A stretch of DNA of 64,000 nt. Origin: Ifrita kowaldi. Its lineage: Eukaryota > Chordata > Aves > Passeriformes > Cinclosomatidae. Within the stretch, counting starts at the first letter, position 1. Every line of letters starts with the position of its first letter. Below the pieces are notes generated by a model. That model was not told the origin of the DNA, made no database searches, and saw nothing but the letters and a program-made list of their open reading frames with translations. The stretch is from contig VZRS01007548.1 of NCBI GenBank assembly GCA_013398055.1, positions 7,780 to 71,779 of the forward strand. The letters are read 5' to 3'. Shown piece after piece: positions 1 through 11,095 of the stretch. Position numbers and translations under genes: made by a program.

Positions 1-242
1 TTTTGGTTTGGTTTTCTTTTTTGGAAGGGCAGGGATAAGGGGTGAGGGGGCTGATGTGGGAGCCAGAATTAAAGAAGCAGTCCTGTCTCCATCAGACTCT
101 GAGGCGCTCCTCTAGGCGGGATACAACTGCATCCTGGTTGACAAAAATACAGATGGCTAAATCTGCGAGACATCGTCACAGGGGGAGGAATGTCGCTAAC
201 TGAACTTTTCTCCTCAGACCTTTTTTTTGTGAGCGAGGGGAT
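1..242 (-). other. ARID5B: ARID5B 3' UTR, proximal part
   Basis: This follows directly after the TAA stop (243-245) on the minus strand. It is non-coding in the gene's frame. No polyadenylation signal was identified in these 242 bases, and ARID5B transcripts are known to have a long 3' UTR, so the end of the transcript is expected outside the window. Confidence 0.9.
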
Positions 243-2390
243 TTACAGTTTTGTGCTGGGATGTACAGAGGATAGCTGGGAAGGTGGGAACGCAGCTTGA
301 GGATTTATAGCAGCTAAAGGATAAATGCTGTTATGCAAAAGGTCACCGTAGGAACTTCCTACAGGTGTTGCTGCAGCTAAGTGTCTGTACAGTTGCTGGG
401 AGTTTGCAGGGGACGTGAGGAATTGTCTCTGCACCATGAAGGAGTGAAGAGCCAAAGGCTGCATGAGTGGGGATAGCACGGTCTGATTTTTCAAGTACTG
501 CAGGGGATGAGAATACCCAGGTGGGAGGCGATTGTTCAGCCCTGTGCACAGACTTCCCGGATACAAGCCTGGGAAGATGGGGGCCGACAGGGGAAATTTG
601 TGGCTTTCCAGCACGCTGCCAGAATGGAGACCATGCACTGACTTGCCTTCCCCCTCTGGGTCGGGAACCTTGTCTTTCGTCGGGGTCTCCTTTGGTAAGT
701 GTACAGGAGAGACAGCTCGGATTTTTTTTTCAGAAATGACTTTGTCCAAATCCTCCAGGCTCCGTTTCAGAGGCCGGGCAGCCCCCACGTTTTGAGGGCT
801 TGCTCTGCGGCTGATGATAGGATGCACCATCCCCTCCATCTTCCTCAGGTTCTCCAGCCTCTGGGCCTGCTGCTTCCCAGACCTATGGAGCAAGTCGCTG
901 TGTTTTTTCGGGGCTGCCATGGCCATGGGGGACACGCGGCAAGCTTTGGGGTTACAGTCTAGGCTCACCGCCTGGCTGCTTCCAGCCTGGAACGGGGAGA
1001 TACCTTTGCATTCTTGCTGGGCCATGGATGAGTGAGGGAGGCTGGAGCCCGGAGCCTTTGCAGTCTGTTTGTGTATGCTCTTTGGAAGACTCAAATCTGT
1101 TGGCTGATCATCTGAAGAAGCCTCCACCGTTGCCTTTTTTTCTTGCTGATGCAAAGACGGGCGATAATTTAAACTTAGTTTTTCTTGGTGTTTGTGTTGA
1201 GTAAAAGTAGAAATATTTTCAGACTCTCTGAACATGTCCCGGGGGAGGTACTTTGATGTCTGTTCATTATTAAGGTGGTGTTCTGTGTGCCTATAAAGGC
1301 TGTGCAGATGAGGTGATGAATAGAAATCTGCCAAGAAAGTGGGCACATGGGAGTGCTGCAGTGCCCTTTTCTCACTCATTTTATCTTTGCAGTCTTGGAT
1401 ATCCGACTTCGGTAGGTATGACTCGGCAAGAGAACTGAGGTGATGTTTTGAAAAATCACAGCGTTGAGGATCCGGTTTACTTAGCATGTCATGTTTAAAA
1501 ACATCATTAATTGACTTTCTTTCTTCCTTGGTTTTAAAACTCTGTACATGTTGTATGACTGAGGGCCTATTAATTGCTACAGGATCAGAATTAGGGGCAT
1601 GGGGACCTTGCGACATGCCTGAGGACAGTTCATCTCTGCTGTTGAGTTTCTTTTTGCTGATCAAAGGTGGAGGAGAACCATAAGGATAGTTACACGAGAG
1701 CGCGGCCCCGCTGACCTGCGACAGCAGCTTCTTCTTTGCCAGGGGTGACATGATGCCGGGATTACCTTTAGAGTACAGCAGCGGCGTGTAACTGAAAGTG
1801 GAGTCATCGTTCATGGACCCGGGCAGCTCCTTTTCCTTGAACATGTCGAAGTTCTGCACCACCAGTACTTTGGGCGTTTGCTTTAGTGCGTTGTGGATAT
1901 CTTCGTTTCCCAGCTGGTCCACTTTCACCGTGCAGTTTGCGATGTAATCGGCCATCTCTGGCAGCTTCTCATCTTCCATGTCGCTCTGAGTGGGCAGATG
2001 GACTGGGAAAGCTGTGAAGGGCATTTCTGGAGGTTCACTTTCTAGGTTGTCAGTAAAAGCTTTGTGTAGTCTTTGTTCAGGCTTTGTGTCTTCCAGGGCA
2101 TCTGCTGGGGGGTGTAACCGTTTTGTGACAGTGGCATCCAACACAGTGTCTTCTTCTGGGGGCACGGATATACTCGAGAAAGAGGACGAGTGCTGAACAC
2201 CCTCCTTGGCTTTCTCACTGTTGGTGCTGTTTTCTGTCACATCTGTCTTCTCCAGAGGCAGTGTCCGAGCAGACTCTGGTGAAAGAGATGGAGGGCCTTG
2301 CACGGGTTGTTTCATCTCTCCCACTGTAGGGTGTTCGGGAAAGTTTTTCTGGTCTGCTGATTCTTGATCCTTCTCTTGTTCTGATGAAAC
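243..2390 (-). CDS. ARID5B: ARID5B exon 10 (last coding exon, C-terminal 715 residues)
   Basis: The exon starts after an acceptor reading TTTCATTAG on the minus strand. It opens in phase 0 with VSSEQEKD, as in mammalian ARID5B, and runs uninterrupted to the TAA at 243-245. It has no known folded domain. It is Ser/Pro/His-rich and probably largely disordered, with conserved islands: DYIANCTVKVDQL (about residue 373 of the short isoform), PLAKKKLLSQVSG, YPYGSPPPLISKKK, LADFYSSPHLHSLYRHTEHH, QPTDLSLPK, RSLEDLD and the C-terminal block HLAAATPVGSSYG through STKL. The family role of this region is transcriptional regulation and partner binding. PTDLS (residues 654-658, bases 1089-1103) fits the PxDLS motif that binds CtBP co-repressors. 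The exon is intact, with no frameshift. Its acceptor has a poor pyrimidine tract. Confidence 0.98.
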   Translation of the reverse strand, partial: VSSEQEKDQESADQKNFPEHPTVGEMKQPVQGPPSLSPESARTLPLEKTDVTENSTNSEKAKEGVQHSSSFSSISVPPEEDTVLDATVTKRLHPPADALEDTKPEQRLHKAFTDNLESEPPEMPFTAFPVHLPTQSDMEDEKLPEMADYIANCTVKVDQLGNEDIHNALKQTPKVLVVQNFDMFKEKELPGSMNDDSTFSYTPLLYSKGNPGIMSPLAKKKLLSQVSGAALSCNYPYGSPPPLISKKKLNSRDELSSGMSQGPHAPNSDPVAINRPSVIQHVQSFKTKEERKSINDVFKHDMLSKPDPQRCDFSKHHLSSLAESYLPKSDIQDCKDKMSEKRALQHSHVPTFLADFYSSPHLHSLYRHTEHHLNNEQTSKYLPRDMFRESENISTFTQHKHQEKLSLNYRPSLHQQEKKATVEASSDDQPTDLSLPKSIHKQTAKAPGSSLPHSSMAQQECKGISPFQAGSSQAVSLDCNPKACRVSPMAMAAPKKHSDLLHRSGKQQAQRLENLRKMEGMVHPIISRRASPQNVGAARPLKRSLEDLDKVISEKKIRAVSPVHLPKETPTKDKVPDPEGEGKSVHGLHSGSVLESHKFPLSAPIFPGLYPGSLCTGLNNRLPPGYSHPLQYLKNQTVLSPLMQPLALHSFMVQRQFLTSPANSQQLYRHLAAATPVGSSYGDLLHNSIYPLAAINPQAAFPPSQLSSVHPSTKL
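1089..1103 (-). other. ARID5B: PxDLS (CtBP-binding type) motif in ARID5B
   Basis: Five codons read P-T-D-L-S within DDQPTDLSLPK. PxDLS is the established short linear motif bound by the CtBP1/CtBP2 co-repressors. The match is exact and sits in a conserved island. That ARID5B binds CtBP through it is inference. Confidence 0.55.
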
Positions 2391-5300
2391 CTAATGAAAT
2401 GATTCAACAGACAGTAATAAGAATGCAGCGTGTTACAGCAGCCTGTTTGTAAGGTTATGCACAGTACACGGTTGGCTACTTTTAGACAAGGACTTGCCAA
2501 CCACCTTGCTGGCACGTGAAGGCTCTAACATCAGGTACTGGGGCTCAAACAAAGAGAAGTATCTCCTGGAAATACTACAAAATACACCATCCCTGTCAGA
2601 GTCACAATAAAGCATTTCAAAACAGCGAATGTTTGTAACCTGATGAGAGGCACTGGTGGCTTGATCAGATAGCTAAATGCTGAGGTTATATACTCTTTTA
2701 AAATTAATCAGGCAAATGCAAAAGAGCAGATTTCATTACACAAATAATAAGACTATAGAAATTTCTCCTGCTAGCCAACTTCACCTAAGAAAACCACACT
2801 ATTCCTACGCTTTTCCTTCTCTAAAGTCTCTCCAGCATAGCTATCTTAAAATTCAGTGATCACACAGGAGATCATTCACACCCAGTTCTGCATTAAAGTG
2901 TGAAAATTATAGAAATGGCATACTAGAAATCCCTATTGTAGGCAGCAAATCACTGCCACAGCTTAACTAGGACACACATTTTTTTATTACCGGATTAAAA
3001 TGAAGTTGTCAACATTCAGTAAGTGTGTGTGCCCGCTATTACAAACATGGCTTTTATACATTCTCGTCAATGGGACCGTGGCTCGTTCTGCTCCCCCATT
3101 AATACAGCTTGTGTGCACAATTCATGCTATTCATCCCATTATGTAGCCGGCTGAACTGCGACCCACAGAGGTCACCAGAGCATCCCATCTGCGATCCAGC
3201 TGACTGACAGCCCTTTTCAAAACTGCTGTCACTCTCCTCTGACATGTTGTGGTAGAAGACAGTCATAAAACAGCAGCATTGTGTGACTCCTTTATTATTA
3301 TTGTTTTCTTTCTTCCTTCATTGTAAGGATAAGACGCATCAAGAAAGTTATCATCTAAATGCTGCTTTATGGTCTGCCGCAGGAGCGGGGAATCAGAGAC
3401 GGTCCTAACGAATCTAACCCTCTCAGAGATTTATTTCTTCACAGCTGCTTTTAAATATTCCTGTCTGTTGGGTTGGCCTATTAGTTACAGTGTCTGTTAG
3501 TCATCCTAACTTCTTCTTTTTAAACTCATAGCTGTCTTTTGCAGCCAAATACCATCATTAGGTCCTTTACAAAGTACCATCACTAGTCTCTTGAGCTTAT
3601 AAAATTACAGGCAAATACCAGACAGATGAGCAAAGCAAGGAGGAGAAAAAAAAGAGAATCATATTTAATAACTGTACATTCTGCTCTTTGTTTCTGTTAA
3701 GCAATACTTTGATTGAAGTTTCAGCTATTGTGAGGAAATGTGCAGTCTAAGGCTAATAGCATTTTGTCTGGTGTCTTGTTACACTGACAATGTCATTGTG
3801 ATGGAAGGAAAACAGTAAAGAGCACAAAGGCAAATGCAATCCTAATAAATTAAAGTTATATTCTCTCCCTGCATACTTCTAATGGTGCATGAGTTGAACA
3901 TGCAATTGAGAGGACCACACATTTGTAACTGGATTATGCTTTTCCAGCTCACAGCTTCCAGGCCACATGAAGAAATGACTTAAGCGGTGGCTTGGTTGGG
4001 GACGTGCCTACGCATTTATGCGGTGGCCATAGGGCTCTCCCCCAGAGCAATACCCCATCACTGCTGTGCCTGGATGAGGCCTCGGGAGTGGGGCTCCACC
4101 GCCAGGGCATGGCTGCGGTGTGAGAGACAAGCAACCTTGTGCCTGGCTCCAGCAGACCTGCATTTTGTTGCACCCAAAGGAGCTGAACATCTCCTGCCCG
4201 CTACCCCTGTTAAGTGCCACATTCTGGGCCTTGAGCCCTCCATATGGCAAAGCACAGGTGAGTTCTGGAGGTGAAGCATCCACTCCGTAGCCCCTTCACT
4301 GCTCAGGATTTGTGTGACCACCGACCCATATAGTGACTGATGTGGAGGTTAAGGTCCTTAATGGCCCACCCTGATCAAATAGGGGCAGGACACATCTTCC
4401 ACCCCAGTCACGGAGGAGACAATAATTTTGCTATAAAAGGTACCGTTTTACAATAGGGAACTGCCATAATTGTACATTTTTATTGTCTCGTCTAGGCTCC
4501 CTACATTTCCGATAAGCGCAGCTTAGGAACTCTTCCTGCAAGCCACACAAAAATAACTTCAGTTTAAACAGCAGGAAGTTTGAGATAGGGAACAACAAAA
4601 GCAAGGAAATTCAAAGTGAAGGCTGTTGCTCCGTTGCTGACTTGTTATGTTGGGCTTAGCAGCAGCAGTACAGATAGTGTGTAATGTATCTTGCTGATCC
4701 AAGACCCTCAATAAATAACTGGGGTTGAGGGAATGACAAAGGAAGAGGGAGCACAAGCTTTCACTTCACTTCTCCTGGCTTTGGGCAATCTGTCTTGTAA
4801 CCTTCCAGTGACTGAAGCATGTTTGTGCGTACTCTCTTGCCTTGTGGTTTTTTTTTTTATTTTATCCAAACAGGGCTCCCCCTAGTTTAAAAGTACAATG
4901 CCAGAGAAAAAAAAAGTCTCTCTGGGGATTGCTCTTAAATTAGATATTAATGGTACTGTGATCAAGGCCATTTAAACCACAAATTCTTCTTTGGATGGGA
5001 GATTAAATTGTCATTGTAAGCACAACTTAAAGAGGTAGTAGGACATGAAACCCAAACTTTTCTCAAAACTGGGTACATGGAGTCTTAGAGGCATCTGTGT
5101 TTACAGATCCTGCATTGTTTTTTTAAAACAATGAGGAGGAGGATTGTTGATAGCTGACTCAATAAGATTTCCGAACAAGTTTAGAAACAGGACTTCTGTA
5201 CCTGCCAGACGCAATGAAGTCAAAGGAGCAGCCGTAGTCTGCCGGGCACGTCATGTGTTTCGACATTCTTTAAATACTTACTTTCACTGCAACGCCTTGA

Positions 5301-6290
5301 AGGCTGCTGTGATCTGGCAGACTAAGACAGGAAAAGCAACATGCTTTGCAGGGGTTGTGTGTGAGGAGCTTCACCACCTCCTTCACACGGGGTGCAAGCA
5401 GGGCACAGGAGAGAGTGGGTAGGATGTGCAAAGGAACGTGCTCAAATACCACTGTGGCAAAACCCCCACTGATTTTGTACCAACAACACTTGAAATTTAC
5501 ACTTATTTGTAGACAAATACGAATTCTACCATCTATCTTACCCTATCCTGTGAACATAAAATCTCTTCCATGAGCGCTGTCCTATGCATGCAAGTAACAT
5601 GGCTCTATGTGGAAATTGGGGCCTGCCCATGTGAAGCAGAGTGACATGATAGGAACCTGTTATGTCTGAATAGGAACCTCAGCTGAAAGCCATCTGCTGC
5701 TTGGGAGAGGGAAGTTCATCTCAGGGCTTGGGAGGTGGTTTCCTCAAAATGAGACCTTTTAGTTCAAAAAGAAACTTAGAATAATATAATAAAAATCCTC
5801 AGGAGTAATATGTCTTCTGACAGTCATGCATACATCTGTGAGCACAGAAGGCTGATCCAGAGGTTACCATTATAAAAATCAGCTGTGTCCAACAGTCACC
5901 ACAGTATTATCAACAATATTAGAGGTTCCCGCACCCTATACTTAGATTAGGAAATAACTGTGGTAGTTGTGTGGTTTCCCTTTGGCAGCTGCTGATCTGT
6001 TAGTGGTGACCACTGTATAATACAATGAGCAGAACTGGTACTAGTCAGATCCAGCGCCTGGTCCTCTGCCATTCCTGCTGTGCAATATGGAGCAAACTGG
6101 CTGCCATTCGCAGCCCAGAAAAATCCCAGCACAGACAGTATCACAATAGCTGAATTTCCATTGCTGAGCAAACTAAAAGGCCAACTGGTTGGAATTCTCC
6201 AGTTTAAATTACATATTTTATCACTGGATTTCATGTGATTAAAGCTGTGCATTTTTAATTGAAAAACTGAAAAGCAGGGAAGCAACCGAC
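2391..6290 (-). other. ARID5B: Intron 9 of ARID5B (3.9 kb)
   Basis: Non-coding; it separates exon 9 from exon 10. The donor is GTCGGT, which departs from GTRAGT. The acceptor ATTTCATTAG is preceded by a mixed rather than pyrimidine-rich tract, so both ends look weak. No repeat family was recognised. The stretch 3050-3330 is unusually complex and free of simple sequence, and could be conserved non-coding DNA, but this cannot be shown from one sequence. Confidence 0.85.
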
Positions 6291-6489
6291 CTCAGATGCA
6301 TCTTGGGGTTTCTGTGAATTATCTTTTTCCTTCTTGCTCTTTTGGTTTTCATTTTTGATGCGTTTTGTTCCAGACACTTTTGTTTTCACTTCACCCTCCT
6401 GGGAACTGTTATCCTGTTTTCGAGGTTTCACTGGAGGCAGTGGCTTATCTTCCTCTCCTTTAATAAATCTTTCATATGGCAGGATTAAT
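6291..6489 (-). CDS. ARID5B: ARID5B exon 9 (end of ARID domain plus basic linker)
   Basis: This is a 199-bp exon. Its first base completes an Arg codon split with exon 8 (AG|A), followed by 66 codons beginning LILPYERFIKGEEDKPLPP and ending QKPQDASE. LILPYERFIKGEE is the last helix of the ARID domain; the rest is a Lys-rich linker (VSGTKRIK, QKSKKEK) that probably serves nuclear localisation or DNA contact. The acceptor is CCCCTAG. The donor is GAG|GTCGGT, a weak match to consensus. The phase agrees with both neighbours and the sequence is colinear with mammalian ARID5B. Confidence 0.96.
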
Positions 6490-9180
6490 CTAGGGGATTA
6501 AGGAACAAATAATTGATCAGGTTTTGCTGTTCTAGCAAAGAAAAAGAAGTGTATCTACTATGAGCAGTTTACTTAATAAGTCCATTTTCTTCCATGCCAT
6601 AAAAGCAACAGTTTAAACTCTACATCTATAAATCCAAGTATAAGAAATCAATTTATTTGGCAAGATTATCATGTGGCATAAATTCCGTGGCGTTGGAGTT
6701 GGTGTGGATCAGCTGTCAGTAACTCCGCAGTGGTTTGTGTGGCTACACCAATTTGTACCAGATGAGAATATCAGCCATTATGTTTCAGACTGATTTAAAA
6801 AAAAAATCCACCATTTATTTTTATTTTCCCTCCCTCAATTTAACAGCATGCAGCAAACTCCCGGAAAACACCTACAAAGTCCCAGCCAACTCACTAACAG
6901 CTACACTATGTCCAGGCTGGTGGTTCCCTTGAGTGCAAGGGCAGTGCCAGGAACGTGGCAGGAGCCAGCGGAGCTGGGCTGCAGGAACCCTACAGGAGTG
7001 GGCACAGCACCCGCCCCATCGTCACCTGCACCAGCCCAGTGCCACCCGTGCAAGGCACCCATGTAGTGACAGTCACCATGGTCCCTGCCTTCGCCAGGGA
7101 ACCTTTTTTAATGAAGAAGGGGAGAGGAGAAGAGTTAAAAATGAAGGAGTTCTTCACTGTGGAACTGTCTGCCACAAAGTGCACAAAATCGCTTTAAAAA
7201 CACAAGGAAGAAACACAAACAAAAAACATCCTCCCCTGAAAGCATCAAACACACCGGGTTTTAATCTCTCTGTTTTCCCTTTGCAATTCTTGATCTGAAA
7301 GGAAAAATAACTGACATAATTAAAAGGGATGGATTGCATTACAATCTCAGTTTCAACTTCAGTGATTAAAGTTTTTATAATGCATTTTGGTATGATTAAT
7401 AACTCACTGTGGGATTAATACGAGACTCAGACCTTAAAAATATGAACTTTAATACAGCAAACATAATTTGTTAAAAAAAAAAGACAAGTTGACTCTATGA
7501 AGAAAATGTACTTTGCTTATAAACAACATAAATCTGCTCAAATACCAGGAATCCTTAATTATCTTTAATCTAAGACTCCAAGGCAGAAACCTCTTTGGTT
7601 CAGATATTCGTTTGTTATCCTAGAATCAGTTTCTAAGCATGCAATTTTGATTTACATACTTAGATGTTCAAACACAGTTTGGGCTTAAGAGAGCAGAAAT
7701 TAGATTGCTCGTGATCATAATATTTTACATTTTAATAAAATACAACATAAATTATGTTAAAATATAAACCTAATTTATGCTATATTAGAAACAAAATTCA
7801 TTAACTGAGCATGCTCTGACATGGTATGTGCAAAGAGGCGTGAATAATACTTTCTAGCCCTGAATTTGGCAGGGCTCCAGTAATGAAGCTAAGCAGAGCC
7901 CACAGGGAATATTCATCTTCAGATCCCATTACAAACTGAGTTTAAACATGTTACAGCTGCTAAAACTGGAAACTGCTCCCTCTATGCAAACTTAGCAAAA
8001 TAATACGTAGTTGCCAAATACCTGCTTCCCACTGTAATATTACAGTTAATGTTTATATAATAAAAAGCATAACTAAGCAGAAGAAGAAAAAAATAATCCT
8101 GTTCATACTTGAGGCTGCTACATTTCATTCGCAAAGCGCAAATATTGGTGAAAACACCGAATTCCTCCCCGCGCTGCACAAAGCACTTTGGACTTCACTA
8201 GAGGCAAGGTTGGGTTTCACACAGGGCAGTGCCGAGGCCACTCTGCCATGTGTTAAATATTTAAAATCGCTTTTAATAAAAACACATTTTATTACAATAA
8301 TTGTTAGCACTGCGAGGGGAGTGTTTGACTTTGTTTTGTTTCCATGGGAACATGTCTCCCATTAAAAATCTACATATTCCATCCGTAAAGGTTTCAGACA
8401 CTGTCCGGTGCCTCATGGGAGACGGAGATGCTCCCAGCCCCAGGAACGAGCCTTTCCCTGGAAGATGCTGAGTGATTAACCCGGTGGCTACGGCCGGGCC
8501 AGGAGCAAGGCCTGGGCCGACGCGATTAATCACTGCTCGCGTGCTCTCCGCCGAGCCTTGTAGGGTAACGTGGGACCCAAACTCCTCCTCCTCCTGCCTC
8601 TGCACCTCACCAGAACTCATTAGCTTGGGTGCTAATTAGTAACTGTGGCTTAAATTTCCTTTTCTGATCTTAAGGGTTCACGTGGGAGTACAAGGTTTTC
8701 ATTTTAGTTATTTTTCACTGAGCTCAGCAGTTGGCAGGCCGACAGCAGTAAAAATACATTTCACATAGCCGGTCAGCGGCCTGGAGCCAGCGGCAGGAAA
8801 TCTGGAATTAAATGTTTCATGTATCGGGGAGGCGGCATGACTAAGGTAAAACTGAGTCAAAACACAAGGATGGCTTGTTCTAGGATTTTCCCCTCCTCGT
8901 TTCAAAGGAGGGCTGGCCAAGGTGGCTTTTGGGGGTGGCTGGCGAGGAGCCGGGCAGGAACGCAGGCTGCGAGACCCCAGGGAGCAGCACCGAGCTGAGC
9001 AACACCAGCAATTGCCGCTTCACGTAGAGATTTCCGTCGGTTGCAATTTTCACTGAATGTTTTTTCAGTTATCCTGTCATGGTACAACACAATTACCCAC
9101 AGGATATGATCTTATCATTTGATTATTAGAAGTTTTTATAGCGCAGGAGTAATAAAGCTAATACAGCTCTCGGAACATGT

Positions 9181-9216
9181 AAGCAGCCGGCTCACATGCC
9201 ATGAAAGCAGCCGGCT
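9181..9216. repeat. Exact 12-bp direct repeat, 24-bp period
   Basis: AAGCAGCCGGCT occurs at 9181-9192 and again at 9205-9216, separated by 12 bases (CACATGCCATGA). Each copy contains the palindrome AGCCGGCT. The pair lies in a non-repetitive AT-rich intronic block. This looks more like paired binding sites than a microsatellite; the function is unknown. Confidence 0.8.
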
Positions 9217-10994
9217 TAGCCAATTTAAGGTCAATATTGCCCAACACCGGAAGAATGCGATCTGCTGTTAGCCAAATAGTTTAGCAGAATGTGACATGTC
9301 TGAAACCAGCACGAGATTTTTTTTTTTTTTTTTGGTCAAATATTTGCAGTGCAGGTAAGATTTAATCAATCTTTGCGCAAGGAGAGGTAAAGACAACGTC
9401 CAAAAAACTGGATCCAGATACCTCGAATGTATCATATGTTGGAAACAACAACCATGTTTTCAGTCGCTTTGAACTGTGGCTGCACTTCCCGACAGGAGGG
9501 GAAGTATCAAAGTATTCATAAAAAAAGAAAAGAGGGGGAATATTTTGTGGTCTGAAGAATATTTACTTGTAAAGCCTGCGAGAAGACCAAATAAAAGGGT
9601 CTTTATCATGATCAAGATTCCAATATTAAGATTAATAAAATGTATTATTTATAAGTCAATTAACATAAATAGAATATGTAAGCACTAGTGTATTAAAAAA
9701 ATCTTTCCACAGGCAGCAGATTTTTAGCAGCATGAGGTTTTTTTTTTTCCTGGAATAATACAAGAATAACATTTTCCAGCCAAGAGCAGAAACAGTAGGG
9801 GAGTCTTTGCTATCACGGGGCTTCTTATTAAATTCAGTCACTGTGAAAAGCCAGCCTTTTTCCTTTTTTCTTTTTATTTTTTTAAAATAAAGACAACTTA
9901 AAATCAATACAAGTTAGATTAACAAATCAGTACTATACTAATCCTGATTTATTACAATCGGCAATATTAAGTTTAATCACGTATAAACTGCTACTCAAAA
10001 AAAGATTTTCCTTTAGTAAGTCCTGAATTAAATAATGGTGCAGTGTACTGAGTTTTTAGATCTGCATCATCTGATATTATGAAAAATTCAATGTACTTCT
10101 CTGCAGCAGATGTCAGAGGTCAGCAAATCTATTACAGTAATGTAAGTAATCTGGCTTTCTGCCAACCTTTTTTTTAAAAAACACTGAAGCAGATAATTTT
10201 ATATTTACAAATTCTAAAATCCTCCAGGGACTAAATCTATTTCCCAACAAAAAGCAGAAACTTCACATTAGAGAAATGTATTTCACAGTATATCAAACAT
10301 GTCTTCATCATTAGCATTCCATAAAAAAAAAAAAGCCCTTAACCTTTATTAGTCAACATTTTTTCCCCAGCTACAGAACTAACAATACAAGATCTCATCT
10401 GAGCCAGTAATGACTACATGTATTGATTATGCAGAATGAATGACTTTTTTGGCCCGACTGCTTCACAGGACACATGAGAGCACATCTATTTATAGGCATG
10501 ATAAAAAAAGTAGTTACAATAATGCAAAGGATCTGACCAGCCCAGAAAGAGGAAGGAAATTAAATGTTAAGGCTGCCAGTTTCCTCTTTAATTCTTCCTA
10601 CTGTGCATGGATATGATGGGGCTCTGGGGCTGGGGAGGAACCATATGCCCAGGACACACGGGGTGATGCGAGAGAAGGAGGCAGCTCAGCACAACCCCTA
10701 CAATATTTTTTTGTATCGCTGTTTCAGTGTTTATTTTTGTTTTCTTTCTGGCAGAATAAAATATTTCAGCATGTCTCCCATTGACATAATTGTACTTTCT
10801 CAAGGGCTCCAAGCCCAACACAAAATAGGATGCACTGGAGCCTCTCAGCCACAAGAATAATCTTGGAAGGACTTAAAATACCAAAGTCCATTCCTTGGGA
10901 GATGTTGCCCCATTTGCATGCTTGGCCAGGTTAAGGAGGCTAATTGCAACAGGAATGGAAAATGATTTAAATTTGCTCCACCAAATGAATACAG

Positions 10995-11095
10995 CAATCA
11001 GTTAACCCGTGGAACTCTCTGCCAATGGATATCTTGGGGCCAAGGGATTAGTGAGATTATGCAAGGATTAGATGCTAAGGTAAATCATGAGAACA
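10995..11095 (+). mobile_element. CR1-like LINE relic, 3' region
   Basis: The stretch beginning GTGGAACTCTCTGCCAATGG and continuing through GGCCAAGGGATTAGTGAG and CAAGGATTAGATGC resembles the segment near the 3' end of CR1-clade LINEs (consensus sense: 'gtggaactctctgcc..gga.. gttgtgg..gccaa'). It is heavily diverged, with no open frame left. The assignment comes from recalled family sequence, not an alignment. Confidence 0.5.

Noticed and set aside
467..1035. Plus-strand open frames opposite exon 10
   Set aside because: They are antisense shadows of the ARID5B coding exon.
9318..9334. Poly-T run as the tail of a retroposed copy
   Set aside because: No retroposed gene or LINE end lies next to it; it is treated as simple sequence.
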